From NCBI GenBank assembly GCA_019352035.1, contig JABBNZ010000004.1:36193-100192 (forward strand): a stretch of DNA of 64,000 nucleotides, written 5' to 3'. The first letter of the stretch is position 1. Every line of letters starts with the position of its first letter. Made by a program: the position numbers and the translations under genes. Below are positions 46,686 to 54,930 of this stretch, piece by piece. Source of the DNA: Pseudomonadota bacterium. Lineage in GTDB: Bacteria > Pseudomonadota > Gammaproteobacteria > Steroidobacterales > Steroidobacteraceae. The notes under the pieces were generated by a model, which was not told where the DNA came from, did no database searches, and was given only the letters and a program-made list of their open reading frames with translations.

Positions 46686-47934
46686 GCTCGCGCGCGACGG
46701 TGTCGATGGCGCTCGAGCGGTGATGCCGCAACGGCGAACGGCCCTGCTCCTGCTGCTCGCCCTCATCGGGGTGATCAACTACGCCGACCTGCAGGCGATC
46801 GCGATCCTCAAGCCGCTCATCGAGCGCAGCGTGGGTTGGACCGATGCCGACTACGGCCGCGTCGTCGCCATGTTTCAGCTTGCGACGGCGCTGTCCTACC
46901 TCTGGGCCGGAACGGTGGTCGATCGCCTGGGCGCGAGGATGTCGATGCCCGTCGCCGTGACGGCTTTCAGCATCGCGGATGCCGCGCATGCCCTGGCGCG
47001 CACGACAGGCGGCTTCATGCTGGCCCGCATCGGGCTGGGCGCGAGCGAATCGCTCACCACGCCGGCGGTCATCCAGGCGGTCGGCGCCTACTTTGAGCCG
47101 GGACCCCGAGCGCGGGTGCTCGGCTGGGTCAACTCGGCCAACAGTCTGGGCGCCATCATCACCCCGCTGGTCATCCCCTCGGTGGCGCTCACGGTGGGCT
47201 GGCGCGCGGCGTTCGTGCTCCTTGGCGCCGTGGGCCTGCTCTGGACGGTCGCATGGGGGGTGTCGCTGCGCGGCAGTCAGCCGCTGCAGACCGGCACCGC
47301 ACGCGCGCCGAAGCCGACCCTGCGGGGGTATCTGCGCTTGCTGAGGGAGCGGGGTACCTGGGCGATCGTGGTCGGCAAGGCGCTCATCGATCAGGTCTGG
47401 TGGCTGTTGCTCTACTGGACGCCGGATCTGCTGCATCGCACGTTCCACCTGTCGGTGAGCGGCTACGGCGGCCCGCTGGCGGTGATCTATGGCGGCTCCA
47501 TGCTCGGCTCCATCGGGGGCGGGTGGGCCTCCTCCCGCCTGGTCCTGAGGGGGATGGGCGCCGTGCGCTCGCGCCTCACCGTCATGCTCGTCTGCTCGGT
47601 GATCGGACTCGCGCTGCTCGGTGTATCGCACGCGAGCGGCTTGTGGGGGGCGGTCGCGCTGCTCACGATCGGCATCACCGCCATGCAGGGGTTCTCGGTC
47701 AACATGTTCACGCTCATCACCGATGTCGTCGAGCCGGAGCGGGTCGGCACCGTCACCAGCCTGGGCGCCTTCGCCGGCAACATGGCCGGCATGGCTGTCG
47801 TGTGGCTGTGCGGTGTGCATCTGGCGGCGGGCGGCGGGTATGCGCCGTTCTTCGATTCCGCGGCGGTCTCGTTCGGACTGGCGTACGCGTGGCTGCGTCT
47901 GATGTTGCCCGGAGCCGGCGCGCGGAGCGCGTAG
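46672..47934 (+). CDS. MFS transporter, candidate SQ or SQ-glycoside importer
   Basis: An integral membrane protein with about 12 helices of the anion:cation symporter (sugar-acid transporter) type: ALIGVINYADLQAIAILKPL, the loop motif GTVVDRLGARMSM, ARIGLGASES, and FSVNMFTLITDVVEPERVGTVTSLGAFAGNMAG. I place the start at GTG 46672, with GGAG upstream and a 14-nt overlap with the GlpD gene (420 aa). The ATG at 46723 (403 aa) also works. Position inside the SQ operon suggests uptake of SQ or its glycosides; export of a sulfonate product is the alternative. Confidence 0.85.
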   Translation: MPAGELARDGVDGARAVMPQRRTALLLLLALIGVINYADLQAIAILKPLIERSVGWTDADYGRVVAMFQLATALSYLWAGTVVDRLGARMSMPVAVTAFSIADAAHALARTTGGFMLARIGLGASESLTTPAVIQAVGAYFEPGPRARVLGWVNSANSLGAIITPLVIPSVALTVGWRAAFVLLGAVGLLWTVAWGVSLRGSQPLQTGTARAPKPTLRGYLRLLRERGTWAIVVGKALIDQVWWLLLYWTPDLLHRTFHLSVSGYGGPLAVIYGGSMLGSIGGGWASSRLVLRGMGAVRSRLTVMLVCSVIGLALLGVSHASGLWGAVALLTIGITAMQGFSVNMFTLITDVVEPERVGTVTSLGAFAGNMAGMAVVWLCGVHLAAGGGYAPFFDSAAVSFGLAYAWLRLMLPGAGARSA

Positions 47935-47935
47935 C

Positions 47936-48949
47936 ATGCCGATGCAGCAGCCGATACGTTGGGGGGTGCTGGGCGCCGCGCGGATCGCCGTCAAGCACGT
48001 CCTACCGTCGTTCAGATCCGCCAGGCGCTCTGCGCTGGCGGGGATCGCCGCGCGGGATCCGGACCGGGCGCGCAGCGTCGCGTCGCGGTTCGGCATCCCA
48101 CGGACGTACGCCTCCTACGAGGAGTTGCTCGCCGACCCGGCGATCGATGCGGTTTACATCCCGCTGCCGAACGACCTGCACTCGATCTGGACACTGCGCG
48201 CGCTCGCGGCAGGCAAGCACGTCCTGTGCGAGAAGCCGATCGCGATGAGCGCGGAGCAGGCACGAGCGATCGCCGAGGCCGCGGCCCGCTGCGGCCGGCA
48301 CGTCGCAGAAGCCTACATGATCAGATTCCACCCGCAGTGGCAGCGGGCGCGCGCGCGGGTTGCCGCGGGCGATCTCGGCGAGGCCCGCGCCGTTTACGCC
48401 TGGTTCTCGTATGACAACCCGCCGGGGGACAACCTGCGCAACAGCCCCGCCCACGGCGGCGGCGCCCTCTATGACATCGGCGGCTATGCGCTGGTGGCGG
48501 CGCAGTGGCTGTTCGGCACCCGGCCGGAGCGGGTCATCGGCCTCTTCGCGCGCGATGCCGCCGAAGGAGTGGATCACCTCACGAGCGGCATGGCCGACTT
48601 CGGCGGCGGGCGGCAGCTCGTCTTCACCGTCTCGACGGCTTTGCCCCGCGTGCAGTCGGTGATGTTGTATGGAACGCGCGGCCGAATGACGATCGAGACG
48701 CCGTTCAATCCGGCGGCCGATCTGCCTACACGGCTGCTCGTGGACGACGGCCGTGATCTCTACGGAGCCGGACTCGAGGTCGAGGTCGTGGCCGCTGCCG
48801 ATCAGTATGCCCTGCAGCTGGACGCCTTCTCCGAGGCGATCGCGGCCGATCGGCAGCCGCCCTTCGGCATCGACGATGCCATCTGCAACATGCGCGCGCT
48901 GGATGCGCTCTTTCGCTCGGAGCGCTCCGGCGCCTGGGAGCGGCCTTGA
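47936..48949 (+). CDS. Gfo/Idh/MocA-family oxidoreductase
   Basis: The 337-residue protein has the N-terminal Rossmann motif WGVLGAARIAVKHVLPS, the conserved DAVYIPLPNDLH and HVLCEKPIAM (EKP), and a C-terminal dimerisation fold with GGGALYDIGGYALVAAQWLFG. Family members oxidise or reduce sugars at C1 or C3, and a branch (GH188) acts as NAD-dependent sulfoquinovosidase. In this operon it could be a second SQ-glycoside cleaving enzyme or act on 3-keto sugars made by the GMC module downstream. The start is 1 nt after the MFS stop. Confidence 0.85.
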   Translation: MPMQQPIRWGVLGAARIAVKHVLPSFRSARRSALAGIAARDPDRARSVASRFGIPRTYASYEELLADPAIDAVYIPLPNDLHSIWTLRALAAGKHVLCEKPIAMSAEQARAIAEAAARCGRHVAEAYMIRFHPQWQRARARVAAGDLGEARAVYAWFSYDNPPGDNLRNSPAHGGGALYDIGGYALVAAQWLFGTRPERVIGLFARDAAEGVDHLTSGMADFGGGRQLVFTVSTALPRVQSVMLYGTRGRMTIETPFNPAADLPTRLLVDDGRDLYGAGLEVEVVAAADQYALQLDAFSEAIAADRQPPFGIDDAICNMRALDALFRSERSGAWERP

Positions 48950-48995
48950 AGCGCGGCCCGCCTCGATCGATCCCATCCCAAGGGAGTGAGTCTCG

Positions 48996-49790
48996 ATGAT
49001 GAAGTCTCTGTGCACGTCTTTGGCGGCGCTCGCCTTCCTCAGCGCGGCGCCGGCGTTCGCCGCTTCGCGGCCGTGGCCGCCGCGCCAGCCCTGGCCACCC
49101 AATGACCTCAGCCGGCCGCAGCCGCCGCGAATGCCGGTTGCGGCAGCGCTCCTCGGCGTGCCGCCGCCGCCCGATGCGGTGGTGCTTTACGACGGCCGCG
49201 GGCTCGGGCAGTGGAATCTCGCCGCCGATCCGCGCAGCGGCTGGCACCAGTCCCGGGGCCGGATGCTGCCCGGCGGCAAGGTGTTCAACTGGCTCCTCAG
49301 CAAGCGCAGCTTCGGCAGCGTGCAGGTGCATCTGGAGTTCCGCGAGCCGGAACCGGCCGGCGGCAACGGCCAGGAGCGCGGCAACAGCGGCGTGCGGTTG
49401 ATGGGGGTCTACGAGATCCAAATCCTGGACGCCGACCACAACCAGACGTACGCCGACGGCCTCCCGGGCGCGGTGTATGGCCAGACTCCGCCCATCGCGG
49501 TGCCGGTGATGCGTCCCGGACAGTGGCAGAGCCTCGACATCCTCTTCGATGCGCCGCGCTTCCAGGGCAAGAGGCTCGTCAGGCCGCCTTACGTGACGGT
49601 GCTGCTCGATGGCATCGTCGTGCAGGATCATCAGGTGATCTTCGGCAATACCAGCGCCCACAAGGTCCCGCTCGGCTATGTGACGCGCACCGACCGCGGG
49701 CCGGTAGGGCTCCAGGACCATGGTGAGCCGAGCTCCATCGTGGCCTTCCGCAACATCTGGGTCCGGCCGCTGCATCCTCATGGCCGCTGA
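48996..49790 (+). CDS. Secreted DUF1080 (3-keto-glycoside hydrolase/lyase-like) protein
   Basis: The 264-residue protein starts with a Sec signal (MMKSLCTSLAALAFLSAAPAFA) and a proline-rich linker. The DUF1080 jelly-roll domain follows: VVLYDGRGLGQWNL, GSVQVHLEFREP, RGNSGVRLMGVYEIQILDA, WQSLDILFDAPRF and GPVGLQDHGEPSSIVAFRNIWVRPL. DUF1080 proteins cleave 3-keto-glycosides in oxidative deglycosylation pathways. GGGAG precedes the ATG. It overlaps the GMC oxidoreductase gene by 11 nt, which ties it to the enzyme expected to make its substrate. Confidence 0.85.
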   Translation: MMKSLCTSLAALAFLSAAPAFAASRPWPPRQPWPPNDLSRPQPPRMPVAAALLGVPPPPDAVVLYDGRGLGQWNLAADPRSGWHQSRGRMLPGGKVFNWLLSKRSFGSVQVHLEFREPEPAGGNGQERGNSGVRLMGVYEIQILDADHNQTYADGLPGAVYGQTPPIAVPVMRPGQWQSLDILFDAPRFQGKRLVRPPYVTVLLDGIVVQDHQVIFGNTSAHKVPLGYVTRTDRGPVGLQDHGEPSSIVAFRNIWVRPLHPHGR

Positions 49791-51474
49791 GCCGTTCGAT
49801 GTGATCGTGGTGGGCTCGGGTGCGGCCGGGGGCACTGCGGCGCACGCGCTGACGGGGGCCGGCGCCCGTGTCTGCCTGCTCGAGGCGGGCCGATCTTACG
49901 ATCCGGGACGCGAGACACCCATGTTTCAGCGGACCGCGGCGGCGCCGCTGCGGGACGCGGGCACGCCCGACAAACCGTTCGGCTTCTACGATGCGACGGT
50001 GGACGGCGGTTGGGAGTTGCCCGAGGAGCCGTTCGCGACCGCGCCAGGCACGGAGTTCCGCTGGTTCCGGGCACGGATGCTCGGAGGCCGCACCAACCAC
50101 TGGGGACGGGTCGCGCTGCGCTACGCCAACCATGACTTCAAGGCGTACTCGCGCGACGGGCTCGGCGCCGACTGGCCGTTCACCTACGATGAGTTCGCGC
50201 CCTGGTACGACCGTGCCGAGCGATTGGTGGGCGTGTTCGGCTCCAATCCCGGTCTTCCCGACCAGCCCGATTCGCCGCCGGGTTGTCTGCAGCCGCCGCC
50301 GGTGCCCCGCTCCCACGAGCTGCTCATCATGGCGGGCGGCCGCCGGCTCGGCCGGCCCGTGGTCCCGAGCCATACGGCGGTCATCACACAGCCGATCGAT
50401 GGGCGCCTCGCCTGCTTCTACGCCACTCCGTGCCTTCGCGGCTGCTCGATCCGTGCCAATTTCCAGTCCACGACGGTGCTGTTGCCGCCGGCAAGGGCGA
50501 CCGGCCGGTTGACCACCCTCACGCACGCGCAGGCTTACGAGATCGAGATGGCGCCCGACGGGCGCGCGCGCGGCGTGCATTACCTCGACCGTCTCACCCA
50601 CCGCCATCACTTCATACCGGGGCGCGCGGTGATGCTCGGCGCGAGTGCGATGGAGTCGGTGCGATTGCTCCTCAACTCCCGCAGCACGCAGTTTCCCGAC
50701 GGCATCGGCGCCGACAGCGGACTGCTCGGCCGCGGAGTCATGGACAGCACCGGCAGCAATGTCTGGGGCCAGTTTCCGCAGATGGAGAATCTGCCGCCGT
50801 TCAATGACGATGGCGTCTGGCTGCCGCACGTTTACATTCCCTGGTGGGCGTGGCCCGAGCAGCGCGCCGGCCGGCTGCCGTTCACGCGCGGCTACCATCT
50901 GGAGCTCTACGGCGGCCGGCTCGAGCCGTCGGCGGATACCTTCGATTTCCTCGACGACGTCTCGCCCCTGACCTACGGGCGCCGTCTCAAGGAAGAAGCG
51001 CAGCGCTACTACGGCAGCTTCGTGCGCCTCTCACAGCGCGGGGAGATGATCGCCCGCGAGCACAACCGGGTGCAGATCGATCCGGTGCTGCGCGACCAGT
51101 GGGGCATTCCGAGCCTGCGGTTCGATGTGCGCTTCAGCGATCAGGAGCTGCGCCAGACCGCGCACGCGCAGCAGAGCATGGCGGAGTTCATCGAGGCGGC
51201 CGGCGGCAAGCTGGTCACTCCTCTACCGCGCAATCCGGCCGAAGCGATCCTGCCTCCGGGCCGGATCATCCACGAGGTCGGCGGGGCGCGCACGGGGGTC
51301 GATCCGGCCAGATCCGTCACCGATCCGTTCGGCCGCGTCTGGGGCGTACCCAACCTCTATGTCATCGATGGGGCGGTGTTTCCGAGCAGCGCGCACAAGA
51401 ACCCCACGCTCACCATCGTCGCGTTCGCCTCGCGCGCCAGCGAGCACCTGCGCAAGGCGCTGCGTCATGCCTGA
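49780..51474 (+). CDS. GMC oxidoreductase, glucoside 3-dehydrogenase-like catalytic subunit
   Basis: From the ATG at 49780 the product is 564 residues. It has the FAD motif FDVIVVGSGAAGGTAAHALTGAGARVCLLEAG, RARMLGGRTNHWGR, and the C-terminal GMC block IHEVGGARTGVDPARSVTDPFGRVWGVPNLYVIDGAVFPSSAHKNPTLTIVAFASRASEHL, containing the active-site His and Asn. It lacks its own signal peptide; export would rely on the Tat-type small subunit encoded next, as in related gluconate and glucoside dehydrogenases. Predicted role: oxidise glycosides at C3 in the periplasm. The cytochrome subunit often found with such complexes is not in the window. Confidence 0.88.
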   Translation: MAAEPFDVIVVGSGAAGGTAAHALTGAGARVCLLEAGRSYDPGRETPMFQRTAAAPLRDAGTPDKPFGFYDATVDGGWELPEEPFATAPGTEFRWFRARMLGGRTNHWGRVALRYANHDFKAYSRDGLGADWPFTYDEFAPWYDRAERLVGVFGSNPGLPDQPDSPPGCLQPPPVPRSHELLIMAGGRRLGRPVVPSHTAVITQPIDGRLACFYATPCLRGCSIRANFQSTTVLLPPARATGRLTTLTHAQAYEIEMAPDGRARGVHYLDRLTHRHHFIPGRAVMLGASAMESVRLLLNSRSTQFPDGIGADSGLLGRGVMDSTGSNVWGQFPQMENLPPFNDDGVWLPHVYIPWWAWPEQRAGRLPFTRGYHLELYGGRLEPSADTFDFLDDVSPLTYGRRLKEEAQRYYGSFVRLSQRGEMIAREHNRVQIDPVLRDQWGIPSLRFDVRFSDQELRQTAHAQQSMAEFIEAAGGKLVTPLPRNPAEAILPPGRIIHEVGGARTGVDPARSVTDPFGRVWGVPNLYVIDGAVFPSSAHKNPTLTIVAFASRASEHLRKALRHA

Positions 51475-52096
51475 TCGCCGGGAAACCCTCTCCTGGCTGC
51501 TGCGCGCACTGGCGCTGAGCGCGGCGCCGATCGCAGGGACCGAGCGCGCCGGCGCCCGGATACTTCGCCCCGGCGCCGGCGGCGCTCCCGGCGCAGAAGG
51601 CTACGGCCGCGATCCGAGCCTGCTGCATCCGCACATTCCGTGGCCTTCGATCCTCACTCCTCCCCAAAAGGGCGCGGTCGCGCGCCTGGCCGACGTGTTC
51701 CTGCCCGAGCACGGCGCCTCACCCGCGGCAAGCGCGCTGGGGGTGCCGGATTTTGTCGATGAGTGGGTCAGCGCTCCCTACCCGCAGCAGCAGCGCGACC
51801 GCATCGTCGTGCTGCAGGGACTCACGGACCTCGAGCGCGATGCGGGCGCACCGATCGGCGAGCTCGATGCGAGGCAGGCGGAGGATCTGGTCGCGAGGCT
51901 TCACGCGCGCGCCGCCGCCGGCGCCGCGCCGGAGGGGCGCTTCTTCAGGCGCTTTCGCCAGATCTGTCTGATCGGCTACTACACCACGCCCGCGGGTGTC
52001 GCGCAGCTCGGCTACGTCGGCTATCAACCCTCGGCCCGGTTCGCCGGGCCGCCGCCGCAAGTGTTGGCCAAACTCGGCATCGAACCGGGCGGCTGA
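51467..52096 (+). CDS. Gluconate 2-dehydrogenase subunit 3-like small subunit with Tat-type signal
   Basis: The 209-residue protein begins MPDRRETLSWLLRALALSAAPIAG, a twin-arginine-type leader. A Gluconate_2-dh3 domain follows: LTPPQKGAVARLADVFLPEHGASPAASALGVPDFVDEWV, RFFRRFRQICLIGYYTTPAGVAQLGYVGYQP. It starts inside the GMC gene (8-nt overlap) and presumably escorts that flavoprotein across the inner membrane. Last gene before the TonB-receptor gene. Confidence 0.87.
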   Translation: MPDRRETLSWLLRALALSAAPIAGTERAGARILRPGAGGAPGAEGYGRDPSLLHPHIPWPSILTPPQKGAVARLADVFLPEHGASPAASALGVPDFVDEWVSAPYPQQQRDRIVVLQGLTDLERDAGAPIGELDARQAEDLVARLHARAAAGAAPEGRFFRRFRQICLIGYYTTPAGVAQLGYVGYQPSARFAGPPPQVLAKLGIEPGG

Positions 52097-52155
52097 GGGC
52101 GCCGACCGCCTTCGCGCGGCACGGCCAGCGCAAGCTGCGCTGGGTTGCATTTTTA

Positions 52156-52174
52156 TCTTATATCTTATATAAGA
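52156..52174. promoter_or_regulatory. Palindromic operator 3 of the SQ regulon
   Basis: TCTTATATCTTATATAAGA on the plus strand is the reverse complement of the operator 1 sequence, with perfect 8-bp arms. It lies 29 bp before the TonB-receptor ATG, so this gene has its own promoter although it follows the same operon. Confidence 0.8.
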
Positions 52175-52203
52175 CATAGCACAGTGTCCGTGAGGGGGAT
52201 TTC

Positions 52204-54531
52204 ATGACGCTTTTTCGCTCAGGCCTGCTGCTCCTGTCCGCGTCGCTTCTGTCCCTGCCGAGCTTCGCGCAGTCAGCCGCCACATCCAGTTCCGCCGACT
52301 CGACCGAGGCGGCACCGCTCGCCGAAGTCGTCGTCACCGCGGAAAAGCGCCGCGAGCCGCTCCATGACGTACCGGCCGCGGTCAGCGTGATCACCGGCTC
52401 GGCGCTCGCCGATGCCGGTATCCGCAACGCCGACAGCCTCGGGCAGCTGGTGCCGTCGGTCAGCTTCAAGCGCGGCTCGACCAACTCGAATTCCACGCTC
52501 GCTGTCAGGGGCATCGGTACCCAGTCGTTCTCGCCGGCCGCCGAGCCCAGCGTCGCCTTCGTCGTCGATGGGGTCGTGATGGGCCGACCTGGCATGACGA
52601 CGACCGAATTCACGGACATCAAGCGCATCGAGGTGCTGGACGGTCCGCAAGGGACCCTCTTTGGCATCAACGCGTCGGCGGGTGTCATCAACATCGTCAC
52701 GCCGGATCCGACGCGGCGGTTCGAGGGCAATGCCAGCGTCTCGTGGTTCGAAGGCCATCAATACGATGCGGCGCTGAATCTCTCGGGTCCCGTGAACGAT
52801 CACATCGGGTATACGCTTTCGGCGATCTACGATGATTACCCGGGAAACATCTACAACGTCTACAACCATCAGCAGACCAACGGGACCCGGCGTCAGGGCA
52901 TTCGCGGCAAGCTCGTCGACCGGATCAGCCATTCGCTCAAGGTCACCCTCGAGGGCGATTACGTTCATGCCAACGAAGACTGTTGCGCCGACGTGCTCGG
53001 CACGTACGTGCCGAACGCGCAGTGGACCAACGTCTTCCTCCCCGAGCTGAAGCCCTCGGTGCCGGGTCCCCATTCGCTCAACATCAACAACGACTTCGTC
53101 CCGAGACAGGTCGATACGAGCACCGGCGTGTCCGCGACCGTGGACTGGGCGCTCGGGGAAGATACTCTGACGTCGATTTCCGCTTTCCGCCGCTGGTACA
53201 ACTTCCAGGGCCGCGACGGCGACTTCCACGCCGGCTGCTGCAGCTACGTCGCGCCGCTCGACATCACGCTGCACGATCGAGGCGGTCTCGATTACAAGCA
53301 GTACAGCGAGGAGCTTCGGCTGGCATCGCCGTCCGATCAGCTGATCGAGTACACGGTGGGTGCGTTCATCTGGCACACGGATGAGCAGGACTACTTCATC
53401 CGCCACGACCGCTCCTGCACCGCCTCCACGCTGCCGCCGGACGCGACGGGATTCGCACCCTGCGCGCCGGGATTCAGCACCTACCTCGACACCCGCGGGC
53501 AGGCGAACTTCGACACCCGTGATGACAACCAGGCGCTGTTCGGGCAGGCGACCCTCCATGTCAACAAACGGCTCAGCCTGATCGGCGGCGGCCGATTCAC
53601 CCGCGACTACGTCGCCTACAGCTTCAACCGCTTCGTCGATCCGTCCACCGGGCCCGGCATCGGCGCGCCCTTCCAGGGCGCCGGCAACACCAGCCAGCAT
53701 GGCTGGTCGGCCAAGGGCGGCGCGCAGTACGACTTCTCCCGCGACGTCATGGGATATGTGACCGCCGCGCGCGGATGGAAGGGCCCGGCCTACAACGTGT
53801 TCTTCAACATGTCGGCCCTCAACACCGCGCCGATCGCGCCCGAGACCTCGACGGACTACGAGATGGGCCTGAAGAATCAGTTCTTCGGCGGGCGCCTGGT
53901 GCTCAACGTCGCGGCCTTCTACGAGACCTTCGACAACTTTCAGGCGAACAGCTTCGTCGTGACCAGTGGGGCCGTGACGACCAGCCTCACCAATGCGGGC
54001 ACGGTCCGCTCCAAAGGCGTATCCGTGGACTTCAACTGGCGGCCCATCGACAGCCTGACCATCACCGGCGGCTATGCCTTCGACAAGGCCTACATCGTGT
54101 CGTATCTGTGCGCGGGTCAGACGGGCGCGAAGCTCGCCTCATGCCGCAGCGTGCACGACGGCGGCATGCTGCCGTTCGCGCCGGAGAACAAGTTCGACAT
54201 CATGCCGAGCTGGCTGCTGCCCCTGCACAGCGAGTCGTATACCGCGAGGCTGAACCTCACCTATTCGTATACCAGCCTCACGAACTTCGACATCGATCAG
54301 AATCCGATCGCACGCCAGCCGGCTTATTCGCTCCTCGGAGCGTCATTGGTACTCGGTTTCCACGACGACGACTACCACCTCGCCATCATCGGCCGCAATC
54401 TCACCAACCAGTTCTACACGTCCTTCATCACTCCCACGGGCTCGGGCTACTCGCCCGGGGCCTATGCGCGGCTGCAGATTCCGCGCGATGCGACGCGGTA
54501 CTGGGGCGTGAGGTTCTCCGCCGACTTCTGA
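52204..54531 (+). CDS. TonB-dependent outer-membrane receptor, probable SQ-glycoside receptor
   Basis: The 775-residue protein has a signal peptide (MTLFRSGLLLLSASLLSLPSFAQ), a TonB box (EVVVTAEKR), a plug domain (LPHD-like REPLHDVPAAVSVITGSALADAGI, VDGVVMGRPGMTTTEFTDIKRIEVLDGPQGTLFG) and a 22-strand barrel. The barrel ends ...YWGVRFSADF, with a terminal Phe. The type is the sugar/secondary-metabolite importing TonB receptor common in this lineage. GAGGGGGA precedes the ATG. Its private copy of the operator links it to SQ metabolism, probably for sulfoquinovosyl glycerol or the parent lipid headgroup. Confidence 0.92.
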   Translation: MTLFRSGLLLLSASLLSLPSFAQSAATSSSADSTEAAPLAEVVVTAEKRREPLHDVPAAVSVITGSALADAGIRNADSLGQLVPSVSFKRGSTNSNSTLAVRGIGTQSFSPAAEPSVAFVVDGVVMGRPGMTTTEFTDIKRIEVLDGPQGTLFGINASAGVINIVTPDPTRRFEGNASVSWFEGHQYDAALNLSGPVNDHIGYTLSAIYDDYPGNIYNVYNHQQTNGTRRQGIRGKLVDRISHSLKVTLEGDYVHANEDCCADVLGTYVPNAQWTNVFLPELKPSVPGPHSLNINNDFVPRQVDTSTGVSATVDWALGEDTLTSISAFRRWYNFQGRDGDFHAGCCSYVAPLDITLHDRGGLDYKQYSEELRLASPSDQLIEYTVGAFIWHTDEQDYFIRHDRSCTASTLPPDATGFAPCAPGFSTYLDTRGQANFDTRDDNQALFGQATLHVNKRLSLIGGGRFTRDYVAYSFNRFVDPSTGPGIGAPFQGAGNTSQHGWSAKGGAQYDFSRDVMGYVTAARGWKGPAYNVFFNMSALNTAPIAPETSTDYEMGLKNQFFGGRLVLNVAAFYETFDNFQANSFVVTSGAVTTSLTNAGTVRSKGVSVDFNWRPIDSLTITGGYAFDKAYIVSYLCAGQTGAKLASCRSVHDGGMLPFAPENKFDIMPSWLLPLHSESYTARLNLTYSYTSLTNFDIDQNPIARQPAYSLLGASLVLGFHDDDYHLAIIGRNLTNQFYTSFITPTGSGYSPGAYARLQIPRDATRYWGVRFSADF

Positions 54532-54540
54532 GGTCTTGCA

Positions 54541-54576
54541 CCGTCCCCGCCGATCAGGCCCGATCGGCGGGGACGG
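54541..54576. terminator. Strong hairpin between convergent TonB-receptor and EthD genes
   Basis: CCGTCCCCGCCGATC and its exact reverse complement form a 15-bp stem around AGGCCC, 9 bp after the receptor stop. There is no T-run on either side, so it may work as a Rho-independent-like barrier or as an RNA-stabilising 3' structure for both convergent genes. Confidence 0.6.
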
Positions 54577-54609
54577 CTCGAATCGCCGTGGCAAGGCTGA
54601 AGCTGCGCC

Positions 54610-54930
54610 TCAGCTGCGGCCGACCACGACCTCGCTGATCTGCAGGACGGGCGCCAGATCCGTGTAATTGGCGATGTCGGCCAGGATCTCGCTGGCGTGG
54701 GGGCCGAAGCCCTCCTGAAACGCCTCCACCGAATCGCAGAAAATGTGGCACATTGCGATATAGGTGGGGGGCTTGCCCGGTGCGTCGCCCGCGAGGCCCT
54801 TATCCACCGTGTAGTACTTGCACTTCTCGCCCATCCGGCTCTTGACCAGCGGCATGTGCCGATCGCGGTAGTAATCGTGATCGAACCGGGCTCCGGGCTT
54901 GTTCGGGTACATGACGCTGACTTTGACCAT
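54610..54930 (-). CDS. EthD-domain protein
   Basis: From the ATG at 54930 (GGAG 8 nt upstream) the product is 106 residues: MVKVSVMYPNKPGARFDHDYYRDRHMPLVKSRMG, then TYIAMCHIFCDSVEAFQEGF and ADIANYTDLAPVLQISEVVV. This is the dimeric alpha/beta-barrel EthD family. Some members assist alkyl-ether degradation, but most are uncharacterised. The ORF-track version has 15 extra non-conserved residues. Convergent with the TonB-receptor gene; no clear link to SQ metabolism. Confidence 0.88.
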   Translation of the reverse strand: MVKVSVMYPNKPGARFDHDYYRDRHMPLVKSRMGEKCKYYTVDKGLAGDAPGKPPTYIAMCHIFCDSVEAFQEGFGPHASEILADIANYTDLAPVLQISEVVVGRS

